Of a DNA stretch of 58,602 nucleotides, positions 9,674 to 18,834 are shown in pieces (positions within the stretch are counted from its first letter, which is position 1; each line of letters starts with the position of its first letter). A program made the position numbers and the translations under genes. Location: NCBI GenBank assembly GCA_009392285.1, contig VFGU01000005.1:1-58602 (forward strand), given 5' to 3'. The notes beneath the pieces were generated by a model, which was not told where the DNA came from, did not search any database, and saw only the letters and a program-made list of their open reading frames with translations. Source of the DNA: SAR202 cluster bacterium (GTDB lineage Bacteria > Chloroflexota > Dehalococcoidia > Lucifugimonadales > Lucifugimonadaceae).

Positions 9674-10534
9674 ATGAAAAAATTAATAACAAATAACCTG
9701 ATAGTTACTTTTCTTATAACAATAACAATCAGCTTTTTAACGTTTTATACTGATCTATTCACTAACACCTATATTAATCAAGTACTGAAAATCTCTAGTG
9801 AAGGGTCAAATGCTCTTTCAAGCACTTTAGATATATTTAATTTCGGATATTCTTTTGTGGCTGGAGTTCTAGCAGCCATTAATCCTTGCGGAATAGTAAT
9901 GCTGCCTGTTTACTTGGGGCTTTATGTATACAATAATTCTGATTCCAATCACATAACTACCTCAAGAAAAATAGTTAATTCGGTTAATATAATTTTATTT
10001 GTTGGAATAGGATTTGTGGCTTTATTCTCCTTAGCGGCAATCATAGTTTCGCTAAGTTCAGAGTTAATAGGTGATCTAATACCATTTATATCAATACTAC
10101 TATCACTACTTATTCTTTATTTTGGAATTGGAGAATTAAGTGGAGAAAAATTTTTTAGCACTAAAATATCATCAATCAGCTCAAAGATCGGAAATCCGAA
10201 AAACATTAACCCTCTTGGTTTTATACTCTTTGGGGTAAGTTACGGATTGGCTTCTGTAGGTTGCGCTCTTCCAATATTTATTTCAGTCGTGACAAAATCT
10301 ATTAATTCATCAAATAATCAAAGTACCTTTATAGATTTCATTTCTTATTCATTTGGGATGATATCAGTAATAACTATATTAACTATTGCTACTTTTATAT
10401 CGGTAAATAGCACTAAAATCATAAATAATTTTTTTAGAAAATGGTCGAATTTAATCTTTGGAATATTCTTAACTTTAGCAGGAATATTCATGTTAAGTTA
10501 TTGGGTATATGACATAAAAATATTATTCAGTTAA
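9674..10534 (+). CDS. ccdA: CcdA/DsbD-family membrane thiol-electron transporter
   Basis: Probably moves reducing equivalents from cytoplasmic thioredoxin across the membrane to keep apocytochrome c cysteines reduced. The 286-aa product has an N-terminal anchor and about six further membrane helices. It carries the two CcdA signature cysteines: AAINPCGIVMLPVYL near residue 75 and SVGCALPIF near residue 197. It lies just upstream of the ccm genes, which fits cytochrome c maturation, although an opposite-strand FAH gene intervenes. No Shine-Dalgarno is visible. The stop overlaps the convergent gene by TTAA. Confidence 0.88.
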   Translation: MKKLITNNLIVTFLITITISFLTFYTDLFTNTYINQVLKISSEGSNALSSTLDIFNFGYSFVAGVLAAINPCGIVMLPVYLGLYVYNNSDSNHITTSRKIVNSVNIILFVGIGFVALFSLAAIIVSLSSELIGDLIPFISILLSLLILYFGIGELSGEKFFSTKISSISSKIGNPKNINPLGFILFGVSYGLASVGCALPIFISVVTKSINSSNNQSTFIDFISYSFGMISVITILTIATFISVNSTKIINNFFRKWSNLIFGIFLTLAGIFMLSYWVYDIKILFS

Positions 10535-11280
10535 ACGCAATGATTAACTAATTTTCCTATTCCATCAATTTCAATTTCAACTATATCGCCAGGCTTTATC
10601 TGCCCAGCAGTGCCAGATGTACCAGTAAAGATACAGTCGCCAGGAAATAATGTTACATATTTTGTGATAAATTCAACCGTTTTTGGTATAGACCAAATCA
10701 TTTCGCTAGTATTACAACTTTGAACAATGTTTCCATTTACTTTGCCAATGATATTAAGGTTTTCTGGATCTATTTCAGTCTCTATAAAAGGCCCGATTGG
10801 AGAAAATGAATCTGATGATTTAGCCCTCCACCAACTCTTGTCTCCTTTTTGCCAATCTCTTGCACTAACATCATTTCCGCAGGTATAACCAAAAATATAG
10901 TCAAATACCTTATCCTGAGGTACATCTTTAGCGAGCTTCCCTATTACTACGACCAATTCGGATTCAGCATCTACTTTTTCAGAATCTCTAGGAATTATTA
11001 TTTCCTGATCATGACTTGTTATAGATGAGATAGTTTTAAAAAAAGGTTCGGGCTGCTTTGGGGGAGCTTCACCCTGCAAATGAGAACCATAATTTTTTGC
11101 TAATGCAATCATGCTTGATGGTGACACAGGTGGTAAAATTTTTAACTCAGAAATACTATAGGAATCTCCAGTTTTACCATATTCACCAGTAAAGATATTG
11201 CCATTAACCTTTTCAACATTATCGCCGTTAACTATTCCAACAAATTTCTCGCCTGATTTTTCAAATGAACCAAATTTCAC
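10531..11280 (-). CDS. Fumarylacetoacetate hydrolase (FAH)-family protein
   Basis: FAH-fold, metal-dependent hydrolase/decarboxylase/isomerase of small 2-oxo acids; the substrate is not identifiable. Family motifs: ALAKNYGSHL, the metal-binding acidic residues in DAESELVVVIGK, FGYTCGNDVSARDWQ, and the C-terminal LFPGDCIFTGTSGT with IKPGDIVEIEIDGIG. A reading frame extends to ATG 11292, but that puts GGAGG inside the gene. GTG at 11280 lies five bases after GGAGG and gives a normal N-terminus, so I chose it (249 aa). A related paralogue is at 25.7 kb. Confidence 0.87.
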   Translation of the reverse strand: MKFGSFEKSGEKFVGIVNGDNVEKVNGNIFTGEYGKTGDSYSISELKILPPVSPSSMIALAKNYGSHLQGEAPPKQPEPFFKTISSITSHDQEIIIPRDSEKVDAESELVVVIGKLAKDVPQDKVFDYIFGYTCGNDVSARDWQKGDKSWWRAKSSDSFSPIGPFIETEIDPENLNIIGKVNGNIVQSCNTSEMIWSIPKTVEFITKYVTLFPGDCIFTGTSGTAGQIKPGDIVEIEIDGIGKLVNHCV

Positions 11281-11360
11281 TATGGCCTCCATTTATAAAT
11301 TACGATTTAAAGAATATAGTCTATCATTGTATAAAACTAAAATTATTTTACTTAAAAAAA

Positions 11361-12005
11361 TTGCTTTTATCTGCTAAGAAAATTAATAAAAGTTATCAGG
11401 ATAATAATGTCTTGCAAGATGTTAGCCTAGACATTAAATCTGGAGACAGTATTTGTATTTCAGGGGAAAATGGATCTGGAAAATCTACGCTTCTAAAAAT
11501 TTTTTGTGGTCTTTTAAGACCTAATATAGGCACGCTTAGTGTCTTCGGCAGAGATCCTTATAAGCAACCAGAAAACTTATTCATTAAGCAAAGGATGGGT
11601 GTGTTAATGCATTCAAACATGCTTTATCCTCAATTGACTGTAAAAGAAAATCTATTATTCTTTTCAAAATTATTAGGAATCATCAATTACAGGCCAAGAG
11701 TTTGCGAAGTCACAGATGAACTAAATATTTCAAAATTTCTAAATATTGAAATTTATAAACTTTCTAATGGAAATAGAAGGAAGGCTAGCTTTGCCAAAAG
11801 CTTACTAAATGATCCAGAAATATTGATAACCGATGAACCTGAAGCAAATATTGATAACGATACTATTGAAATATTTGCCAATATTTTCACACAGAGATTA
11901 AAGAGATCAAAGGCCAATATTTTCACAAGTCATAATGAAAAGTTTTCTGAAAAATGTTCTAACAGAAGAATGAAATTGGAGAATGGAAGGCTTTTGGAAT
12001 TATGA
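11361..12005 (+). CDS. ccmA: Haem exporter ATP-binding protein CcmA
   Basis: ABC ATPase of the CcmAB complex, which drives release of haem-loaded CcmE in cytochrome c maturation system I. Walker A GENGSGKST is at about residues 35-43, the CcmA-type signature is LSNGNRRKAS, and Walker B is ILITDEPEANID. The frame is open back to 11265 inside the divergent FAH gene, but TTG at 11361 gives the normal CcmA N-terminus and length (214 aa). No clear ribosome site precedes it, so the start is uncertain. It overlaps ccmB by 4 bp (ATGA). Confidence 0.9.
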   Translation: MLLSAKKINKSYQDNNVLQDVSLDIKSGDSICISGENGSGKSTLLKIFCGLLRPNIGTLSVFGRDPYKQPENLFIKQRMGVLMHSNMLYPQLTVKENLLFFSKLLGIINYRPRVCEVTDELNISKFLNIEIYKLSNGNRRKASFAKSLLNDPEILITDEPEANIDNDTIEIFANIFTQRLKRSKANIFTSHNEKFSEKCSNRRMKLENGRLLEL

Positions 12006-12676
12006 AAAATTGGATAAAAATTCTTTTAACTATTTCATCTAAGGATTTGATAGTTGAATTAAAGTCAAAAGAAACAATTGTAACTATTACACTTTTCTCT
12101 TTACTTGTAGTCTCTATATTTGCAGTAACATCTTCGAACCCTTCTAATTTATCTGCAGAGATTGGTGCAGGCATTATGTGGGCAGCAGTAGTCTTTTCTG
12201 GCTCTATAGCAATGTCTAAATTATTCTCTCATGAAGAAAAAAACGAAACGCTAAATGCAATATTGCTTATGCCTGTACCTATTGAACTTATTTTTTTCAG
12301 CAAAATATTGTCTTTATTTTTATTCTTGACTATATCTGAATGCTTTATCATTGCTGTTTTTTCAATATTATTTAACTCAAACCCTCTGTCTATATATATC
12401 TTGACTGCTATCCCTATCTTTAATTTAGGATTTAGTTGTGTAGGGACTTTCTTTGGAATAATTTCATCAAAATCTAGATCAAATGAGATTTTACTTACTT
12501 TATTACTTGTGCCAATAATAATTCCATTAATAATGTTTGCTACAGAATTAACTAAAGCAGGCTTACTGGGGATTAGTTCTCAAAATTTCAATCTATGGCT
12601 AAGTTTAGGAATTCTTTTTGATATAATATTTTTAGTAGTCTTAACTTTTTTATTTGGAAAAATAATAGAACAATGA
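12002..12676 (+). CDS. ccmB: Haem exporter membrane protein CcmB
   Basis: Membrane subunit of the CcmAB transporter. The 224-aa product has six hydrophobic segments and the usual CcmB N-terminus, with a cytoplasmic start rich in Lys/Ser (SSKDLIVELKSKETI), then LFSHEEKNETLNAILLMPVP and SRSNEILLTLLLVPIIIPLI. It directly follows and overlaps ccmA. Position and length support the call, since primary sequence is weakly conserved in this family. Confidence 0.9.
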   Translation: MKNWIKILLTISSKDLIVELKSKETIVTITLFSLLVVSIFAVTSSNPSNLSAEIGAGIMWAAVVFSGSIAMSKLFSHEEKNETLNAILLMPVPIELIFFSKILSLFLFLTISECFIIAVFSILFNSNPLSIYILTAIPIFNLGFSCVGTFFGIISSKSRSNEILLTLLLVPIIIPLIMFATELTKAGLLGISSQNFNLWLSLGILFDIIFLVVLTFLFGKIIEQ

Positions 12677-12722
12677 TATATCTTTATCATTGCATCATAA
12701 AATTACAAACGATTAATTGCTA

Positions 12723-13388
12723 ATGTTTAGAAACTTATATCTGATAATATCTGGTGCTATAACTCTCCTATCAATATGGATGATATTTATATGGGTTCCA
12801 ACCGAAGTTAATCAAGGCTTAGTTCAAAGAATTCTCTATGTTCATGTGCCTTTTGCATGGGCTTCAATGGTGGCAATAATTGCTGTAGCAATTACAAGTC
12901 TAATGTTTCTAGTAACAAAAAAAATACTTTGGGATAACCTTTCTCAATCTTTAGCTGAAGTTGGTGTAGTTTCAGCAATTGTAATGCTTTTTTCTGGAAT
13001 AGTTTGGGCAAAACCAGTATGGGGCGTTTGGTGGACAGGTGAGGCAAAACTAACCACCGCATTAATTTTATTTCTAATATATTGTGCCTATTTGGTATTT
13101 AGAAATTATTTTCCTCCAGGTGAGGCAAGAAATAGGATTGCTGCAATAATTGCTTTAATTGGGGCTATAGATAGTCCTATAATTTATTATGCGGCTCAAA
13201 TTTGGCAACAAAATCATCCGCAAGCAGTTGTAGGTCCTCTTGCAACGCAAGAGTCTAGCCTAAGTTCCGAAATGGTGATTACATTATTAACTTGTGTTTT
13301 AGCCGTAACATTAATGTTCATCGGAATAGTTTGGGTTCAATATAAAACAGTTTCAGAAAAAGGATTGAAAAATGTACAAATTTCTTAG
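12723..13388 (+). CDS. ccmC: Haem exporter protein CcmC
   Basis: Haem-handling protein of the HHP superfamily that loads haem onto CcmE. The 221-aa product has six membrane helices. The tryptophan-rich periplasmic motif is WAKPVWGVWWTGEAKLTTAL. A conserved histidine is in LYVHVPFAWASM near residue 42, and a second haem-ligand histidine candidate lies in QQNHPQAVVG. A TTG two codons earlier is also open, but ATG at 12723 is preferred. The 3' end overlaps the next gene by 17 bp. Confidence 0.94.
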   Translation: MFRNLYLIISGAITLLSIWMIFIWVPTEVNQGLVQRILYVHVPFAWASMVAIIAVAITSLMFLVTKKILWDNLSQSLAEVGVVSAIVMLFSGIVWAKPVWGVWWTGEAKLTTALILFLIYCAYLVFRNYFPPGEARNRIAAIIALIGAIDSPIIYYAAQIWQQNHPQAVVGPLATQESSLSSEMVITLLTCVLAVTLMFIGIVWVQYKTVSEKGLKNVQIS

Positions 13389-13851
13389 CCTATTACTAGT
13401 TACTACATTTCTAGGAATGAATCCTATCAGTTTAGATGCTGATGATGGAAAACAAATTACATCGGGAGTAATAAGCAGCGTAGAAGAAGAGAGTGGAAAA
13501 TCTTCTAAAATATCTATTCTTACAAACGAAGGAGAGATAAAAACTTTTGAGATAGAAAATCAAAATAATTCCACTAAATACGGACTTGAAAATATTGCTG
13601 GAGAGAGATGGACTGGAAATCAATCAGAAAATGGCGAGGAGGCTTTTAAGAGGTTAAAAAAACATCAATCTAGATTGGCTCCTGTCACAATAGTTTCAGA
13701 AAATGGATTAGCTTTAGAAATTGTTGATATGGAAAGCAGGGACGTGAGAACTAATCTGTGGTATTTATTTGCTTGCTTTGCGGTTGCATGGATTGCTTTT
13801 TTTGTATACTTAATAATTATTAACGGAAGATTAAGCAAAACATCTAAATAA
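13372..13851 (+). CDS. ccmD: Enlarged CcmD-like protein with periplasmic domain
   Basis: CcmD is normally a roughly 50-aa single-helix protein that stabilises CcmABC-CcmE. This 159-aa product has an N-terminal signal or anchor segment (residues 1-22) and an extracytoplasmic domain of about 100 residues (roughly 23-120). It ends with a CcmD-like helix and tail, NLWYLFACFAVAWIAFFVYL followed by a short charged end. Its place between ccmC and ccmE matches ccmD. The extra domain is not one I recognise; its EGEIKTFEIE-type strands suggest a small beta domain. The CcmD assignment is by position and C-terminal similarity. Confidence 0.65.
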   Translation: MYKFLSLLLVTTFLGMNPISLDADDGKQITSGVISSVEEESGKSSKISILTNEGEIKTFEIENQNNSTKYGLENIAGERWTGNQSENGEEAFKRLKKHQSRLAPVTIVSENGLALEIVDMESRDVRTNLWYLFACFAVAWIAFFVYLIIINGRLSKTSK

Positions 13852-13856
13852 ATATA

Positions 13857-14327
13857 ATGAGTAATAACAAGTTAAAGTCAGAAGAATTGGCTCAATCAAA
13901 GCCAGTTTATATCTCTTCTAAATTAAAGATTTTAGTTGCACTTTTATCTATTATTATCGCAGTTTCATACCTAGCTATTTCAAGTTTTGGAGCAGCAACC
14001 ACGAAATATATTACCGTACAAGACGCTATTAATAAATCTGATAACGAAAACAAGGAAAGTTTAGGAGTAATCGGAAAACTTGTTCCAGATACCTTTCATA
14101 GATCTGCTGACGGATTGACCGCTTTTTTTAGTATTACCGATGAAGAATCATCAGGAATAATGCCTGTTTCCTACTCTGGAGAAATAGGTGAAATATTCTT
14201 TAATGAAAATGCTGAAATTATAATTCAAGGTACTATTAAAGAAGATGGGATTTTCGAAACTACCTCACTTTCAATCAAATGCCCTTCCAAGTATGTTGAT
14301 AGATTAGAAGAAGGCAATGACATCTAA
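13857..14327 (+). CDS. ccmE: Cytochrome c maturation haem chaperone CcmE, CxxxY type
   Basis: Periplasmic OB-fold chaperone that binds haem covalently and passes it to apocytochrome c. One membrane anchor (about residues 24-43) is followed by the CcmE fold: GVIGKLVPDTF, FFSITDEES, MPVSYSGEIGEIF, and EIIIQGTIKEDGIFETTSL. The classical covalent haem ligand is His in HxxxY; here the motif is CPSKY, so Cys replaces His. A CxxxY CcmE class is known from some archaea and sulfate reducers. No ccmF, ccmG or ccmH is in the window. Confidence 0.92.
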   Translation: MSNNKLKSEELAQSKPVYISSKLKILVALLSIIIAVSYLAISSFGAATTKYITVQDAINKSDNENKESLGVIGKLVPDTFHRSADGLTAFFSITDEESSGIMPVSYSGEIGEIFFNENAEIIIQGTIKEDGIFETTSLSIKCPSKYVDRLEEGNDI

Positions 14328-14785
14328 TGAATAAGTCTTCTATTGATGGTGAGGAATATTATTCTAATCCTGATGTTTGGTCTGCTGGAGGCGTAGTCAT
14401 GAGAAATAATAGAGGTAATTTTGAGGTTATTCTGTGCGAGAGGGCCTCTGAAGATTTAGTAGCCCTTCCAAAAGGTAAACCAAATGAAGGGGAAATCGAA
14501 CCTGAAACAGCTTTAAGAGAAGTAAAAGAAGAAACAGGAATTACTGTAAAAATTATTAAGAAAATCAAAGAAATTTTTTACTCTTTTAGGTCATCTGAAA
14601 GCACAATAAATAAGAGAGTTTCATTTTTTCTTATGGAGCATACTGGAGGCAATATTCTGGAACATGATGACGAATTTGATAAAGTATATTGGGAGCAGAT
14701 AGATTCTGCTTTGAGAAAATTAACTTTCCAGGGAGAAAAAGATGTACTGGAAGAAGCTATTAAATTGGTCAAAAACTCCAGATAA
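14327..14785 (+). CDS. Nudix hydrolase
   Basis: Hydrolyses a nucleoside diphosphate linked to another group; the substrate is unknown. The full Nudix box (G-x5-E-x7-REVxEExGI) is present as GKPNEGEIEPETALREVKEE followed by TGI, near residues 47-69. Upstream, SAGGVVMRN is the usual Nudix first strand. The length (152 aa) suits a single-domain enzyme such as diadenosine polyphosphate or MutT-like hydrolase. The start overlaps the ccmE stop by one base (TAATG), so it is probably co-transcribed with the ccm genes. Confidence 0.9.
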   Translation: MNKSSIDGEEYYSNPDVWSAGGVVMRNNRGNFEVILCERASEDLVALPKGKPNEGEIEPETALREVKEETGITVKIIKKIKEIFYSFRSSESTINKRVSFFLMEHTGGNILEHDDEFDKVYWEQIDSALRKLTFQGEKDVLEEAIKLVKNSR

Positions 14786-15332
14786 TGAAAAGCCTGTAGA
14801 AATTGAAGGCATAAAGATAAATTTGCGCTCAAAAAAAATTGAAGATGCCGAACAAGATTATGAATGGAGATCGGATCCAGAACTTTCAGCATTGGACGCA
14901 ACAGTTCCTATAAATATCTCATTAAGAGAATATATTTCTCACTTTAAAGATGAGTTAAGGTATCCAGTGCCTTGGTCAGTTAAATATGCCATAGAAACCA
15001 AGTCAGGGAACTTAATTGGAAATATAATGTACTACGACATTGATCCAATAGACAAAGAGGCTGAAATCGGGATTATAATTGGTGATAAATCATTCGTAGG
15101 GAAAGGGTATGGAACCGACGCGTTGTCCACTTTGGCTTCTCACGTATTTGATACTACCAACATTATTTTATTGTACCTTCATACACTTACAACAAATGAA
15201 AGGGCAAGGAAGGCATTTAAAAAAGTTGGATTCAAAGAATCAGGACCTGTCAGAAAAGAAGGAATGAATTTTATAAAAATGAGCCTTTATAAAGAAGGTT
15301 GGAAGAAGATTAATCCTCAAAATAGTCACTAA
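14742..15332 (+). CDS. GNAT-family N-acetyltransferase
   Basis: RimJ/RimL-like acetyltransferase acting on an unknown amine. Features are IKINLRSKKIEDAEQDYEW at the N-terminus, GNIMYYDIDPIDKEAEIGI, the acetyl-CoA loop DKSFVGKGYGTDAL, and the C-terminal TTNERARKAFKKVGF. The ATG at 14742 overlaps the Nudix gene by 44 bp; no better in-frame start lies nearer the acetyltransferase fold. The 3' end runs 23 bp into the convergent helicase gene. Confidence 0.85.
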   Translation: MYWKKLLNWSKTPDNEKPVEIEGIKINLRSKKIEDAEQDYEWRSDPELSALDATVPINISLREYISHFKDELRYPVPWSVKYAIETKSGNLIGNIMYYDIDPIDKEAEIGIIIGDKSFVGKGYGTDALSTLASHVFDTTNIILLYLHTLTTNERARKAFKKVGFKESGPVRKEGMNFIKMSLYKEGWKKINPQNSH

Positions 15333-17637
15333 AATCGTCGTCATCTACTGAATCTTTGCCAGATATTTCAGAATCTTTTGAATAGTCGAAGTTATCCTTT
15401 TCAGTTTGATTCTCTTTATGTATTGATCCAAAAGCCGGAAGTATAAGCTTGGGCTCTTCAATATCATCAAACTTTATCAATAACTCATCTTCATCATTAC
15501 TTTTATCTATAGAAACAACTATGCCTTTTCCAAATATTTTATGAATTACTACGTCTGAAACGTAAAAATTTGAATTACTCGTTTTTATCTTTTTTTCAGT
15601 TTTTATATAATCCGTTTTGCTGAAATTCTTTTCCGTATAATTAATATTTCCAAAATTATAGTCTGCAGTTTTAAGCAGTTCTTTTGGTATTTCAGATAGA
15701 AATTGAGATGGGACTTGGGTTTGAGAAAACATATTTTTACCCTGATTGTTCCATGTGACTCTATTAAGGCAGTTGGTGAGATAAAGCCTTTCTTTTGCTC
15801 TGGTAATTCCAACATAACACAGCCTTCTCTCCTCTTCCATTTCTTTATGATCGTCGAGTGATCTTATATGGGGAAGCATTCCCTGCTCAAAACCTATTAT
15901 AAATACTACTGAATATTCCAATCCTTTTGCTTGATGAAGGGTAATCAGTGTCACTTTGTCTAATTCTTCGTCTGTTTCAACAGAATCATCTACCTTTGTT
16001 ATAAGTGCAAATTTTTGTACAAATTCAGTGGTTTTATCAAAAGGATCAGTTATATCTAAAGATATTTCTCTGGCCTTGACCTTTAATTCTTCAATATTCC
16101 TCAGCCTGTTATCATAGTCTGGATCTTCTTCAAGGTAGGTTCCGTATCCTGAAGTTTCAATTATTTCTGAAATAAGGCTTTCTGTGCTTAATACCTTCGC
16201 CTTAGGGATCATATCAGCAATCATCTCAGCAAACCTATCCAATGCTGCCTCTGCCCTCTTGTTAACTTTAAAATCCTCTTTCCATGGCCTATTAAGCAAA
16301 TACCCCAATATGCTTTGATACTGACTTTGAGACATAAATGCTTGCCTGAAAGATAAATAGGTCGCATCACTTATGCCTCTTCTAGGGGTATTAATGATTC
16401 TAGACAGAGAAACTTCGTCGTTATGATTAATAAGTATAGAAATATATGCAAGCATATCCTTGATTTCCCTTCTCTCCCTAAAACCAAGTGCACCTATAAG
16501 CCTGTAAGGAATTTGCAACTCTTCAAGTTTATCTTCCATATTTCTAGATTGAGAATTAACTCTGTACATAACAGCAATCTCTTCAGGTGAAATTCCCTTG
16601 CTAATTAAATAACTAAGCTCCCTTGTGACAAATTCTGCTTCTGAAGAAGGGTTTCTGGCTGTAATCAAAACAGCATCATTACCGTCTTTATTGCCTGTCC
16701 AAAGCTCTCTTTTAAACCTTTCCGTGTTATTTGAGATCAATTTATCCGCTACCGCTATTATTGATTTAGTGGATCTATAATTCTGGTCTAGTTTAATTAT
16801 TGAAGCTTCTGGAAATAGTTTCTCAAAATCCAATAAGTTCCTTGGCTCTGCATTCCTCCAAGAATAAATTGATTGGTCAGGATCCCCAACCACAAAAAGA
16901 TTTTTATTTTTTTCGGTTAGTTTTTTTGATATTTCTAATTGCAACTTATTTGTATCTTGAAACTCATCTACCAAAAGATACTGATACCTTTCCTCTATCT
17001 CATCCCTGACATCTCCAAAATTTTCAAGTAATAAAACAGTTTTCAGCAGAAGATCATCAAAATCCAATGAATTTGCTCTTTTGAGAGCCTTCTCATAGTT
17101 ATCATAAATTTCATAAATAATTTGAGAAAACAGGGCACCATCAGGGTCATTTTGTTCTCTAGAAACATATTCTGATGGGGCCAGTTTATTGTTTTTTGCA
17201 ACTGATATTTCTGAAAAAAATGTTGAAATCTTAAATGGAAGTTTCTTGGGATCCTTATTCATATCTTTCAAAATTCTTTTGACTAGTCTTGTTTGGTCAG
17301 AATCGTCATAAATCGAAAAATTCGGATCTATATTTATCCTTGATCCGTATTGACGCAGCAAAGATACGCATAGGCTGTGAAAAGTGGAAATATTAACATC
17401 TGATTTATTTGTAAGGGCAATGCACCTCTCTCTCATTTCACCTGCAGCTTTATTTGTGAAAGTCACCGCAAGGATCCTTTCGGGGAAAATTTGATGCTTG
17501 CTTATTAAATAAGAGACTCTGTTGGCAATAACTCTTGTTTTGCCCGACCCAGGTCCGGCTATAATCATGGCAGGTCCATCCTTATGGACTACAGCCGCTT
17601 TTTGAATTTCAGATAGATTGTCTAATTCTTTTAACAT
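15310..17637 (-). CDS. pcrA: UvrD/PcrA-type superfamily 1 DNA helicase
   Basis: 3'-5' DNA helicase for nucleotide excision repair, replication restart and removal of recombination proteins. All SF1A motifs are visible: Q-motif/Walker A AGPGSGKTRVIANR near residue 28, VTFTNKAAGEMRER, STFHSLC, LLVDEFQDTNKLQ, VVGDPDQSIYSWRNA, DQNYRST, VMYRVNSQSR, TLHQAKGLEYSVVFI and YVGITRAKERLYL. The 775-aa length fits PcrA. The C-terminal Tudor-like segment (VSDVVIHKIFGKGIVVSI) and acidic tail also match. The ATG is at 17637. Confidence 0.95.
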   Translation of the reverse strand: MLKELDNLSEIQKAAVVHKDGPAMIIAGPGSGKTRVIANRVSYLISKHQIFPERILAVTFTNKAAGEMRERCIALTNKSDVNISTFHSLCVSLLRQYGSRINIDPNFSIYDDSDQTRLVKRILKDMNKDPKKLPFKISTFFSEISVAKNNKLAPSEYVSREQNDPDGALFSQIIYEIYDNYEKALKRANSLDFDDLLLKTVLLLENFGDVRDEIEERYQYLLVDEFQDTNKLQLEISKKLTEKNKNLFVVGDPDQSIYSWRNAEPRNLLDFEKLFPEASIIKLDQNYRSTKSIIAVADKLISNNTERFKRELWTGNKDGNDAVLITARNPSSEAEFVTRELSYLISKGISPEEIAVMYRVNSQSRNMEDKLEELQIPYRLIGALGFRERREIKDMLAYISILINHNDEVSLSRIINTPRRGISDATYLSFRQAFMSQSQYQSILGYLLNRPWKEDFKVNKRAEAALDRFAEMIADMIPKAKVLSTESLISEIIETSGYGTYLEEDPDYDNRLRNIEELKVKAREISLDITDPFDKTTEFVQKFALITKVDDSVETDEELDKVTLITLHQAKGLEYSVVFIIGFEQGMLPHIRSLDDHKEMEEERRLCYVGITRAKERLYLTNCLNRVTWNNQGKNMFSQTQVPSQFLSEIPKELLKTADYNFGNINYTEKNFSKTDYIKTEKKIKTSNSNFYVSDVVIHKIFGKGIVVSIDKSNDEDELLIKFDDIEEPKLILPAFGSIHKENQTEKDNFDYSKDSEISGKDSVDDDDFSDYFED

Positions 17638-17683
17638 AAATTTACCTGTTAAATGATTCTTACCTGCTAACGCAAGTTACACG

Positions 17684-18646
17684 CTAAAGAGTAGTCAGTT
17701 CCAAGGCTTTGTCAACGGCATTTTGACTCATATTGTCCTTAAAATAACTAAGGCAACTACTCAATTTATCAGGATGGTCAAATATTGATTTTGAAACTAT
17801 TCCAGAAATTTTGTCAGCAGTATCATGAGTGTCAGAATCAACCAAGATTAACGGAATTTCAAGTTTCTTCGCTTCATAAAATACATACTCAATAGGCTCT
17901 ATACCTTTGGTTAACACCAGCCCTTTCACATTGCCTCCTGCCTGCATTGCTCCTAGCTGAAGATCTGGCCTGTCCCCTCTTATAAGAGCTAAAACATCTT
18001 TCTGTGACTCATAGTATAAAACACTCCAATCAAGAACTATTCCCCCTATAAGAATATTAAGAACGAGTTCATTTTTCTTTTCAGATTCATAAAGATATTT
18101 ACCTTTAAGATGCTTAACATATTGATCCACAGTGCTTGAAACCATATGTCTATTTTCTGGAATTATACTTATAACGTCGTCTCCCTTCTCCGACTTAACA
18201 GAGTCAACTCTGTGGCGAGGAATATTGTTATATATAATACCCCCCAAATATTCTCCAAGTTTGCTCCTTGCCTTCTCCGCGTTATCTTTTGAGTCAGTAA
18301 CCAGCAGAATCTTTGATCTGCTGACTTCGGCAAGTTTTCTGTTGAAGTCCATGTCAGTAGAGCTAGATTCAGAAATAAGCATTTTTTTATTAGAATTCTT
18401 AGATATAAGATCTGAAATTTTTTGCAAGTATTTATCGGGCATATTTTTCACATCAATATCTTCAAGTCCAGGTATGGTTTCTACTTCAGGTAAGTCTATA
18501 ATTTGTCTATCAGAAGAGGGCGTTTTATAAAAAGAGGATATTGTTGAGACTGAAATTCCAGTGGATTTTAAATATGACAAAATTACTGATCTAGCCATAG
18601 TTTTTCCACTATTTAATTTATCGGATGCTATTATTATTGAAGACAT
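17684..18646 (-). CDS. BioD-like P-loop plus DRTGG-domain protein
   Basis: Resembles the N-terminal regulatory half of long phosphotransacetylases, here free-standing (320 aa). Residues 1-200 form a dethiobiotin-synthetase-like P-loop domain with SDKLNSGKTMARSVI in place of a perfect Walker A. Residues about 205-310 form a DRTGG domain (LVLNILIGGI, ALIRGDRPDLQLGAM, KGLVLTKGIEPIEYVF, IPLILVDSDTHDTADKI). No acetyltransferase half follows. Such proteins may sense nucleotides and act near acetate metabolism, but the role is unknown. It sits alone between pcrA and tRNA-Phe. Confidence 0.75.
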   Translation of the reverse strand: MSSIIIASDKLNSGKTMARSVILSYLKSTGISVSTISSFYKTPSSDRQIIDLPEVETIPGLEDIDVKNMPDKYLQKISDLISKNSNKKMLISESSSTDMDFNRKLAEVSRSKILLVTDSKDNAEKARSKLGEYLGGIIYNNIPRHRVDSVKSEKGDDVISIIPENRHMVSSTVDQYVKHLKGKYLYESEKKNELVLNILIGGIVLDWSVLYYESQKDVLALIRGDRPDLQLGAMQAGGNVKGLVLTKGIEPIEYVFYEAKKLEIPLILVDSDTHDTADKISGIVSKSIFDHPDKLSSCLSYFKDNMSQNAVDKALELTTL

Positions 18647-18738
18647 AAACTAAACTATATATTTTTACATTTCGGTCATCAAGAATATTTTAACACTTGA
18701 AAAGAATTGAAACCTAAAATAACATCTGATGATTGCGT

Positions 18739-18814
18739 GCCTCGGTAGCTCAGTTGGTAGAGCAATGGACTGAAAATCCATGTGTCGGCGGTTCGAGCCC
18801 GCCCTGAGGCACCA
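18739..18814 (+). tRNA. tRNA-Phe (GAA)
   Basis: Complete cloverleaf with CCA encoded. The acceptor GCCUCGG pairs with CUGAGGC, including one G-U. The D arm contains AGCTCAGTTGGTAGAGC. The anticodon stem AUGGA/UCCAU encloses the loop CUGAAAA with anticodon GAA at 18772-18774. The T arm is GGCGG-TTCGAGC-CCGCC. The gene for an SDR starts 20 bp downstream, so they may share a transcript. Confidence 0.97.
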
Positions 18815-18834
18815 CTTTTCTAAGGGAGAAAATT

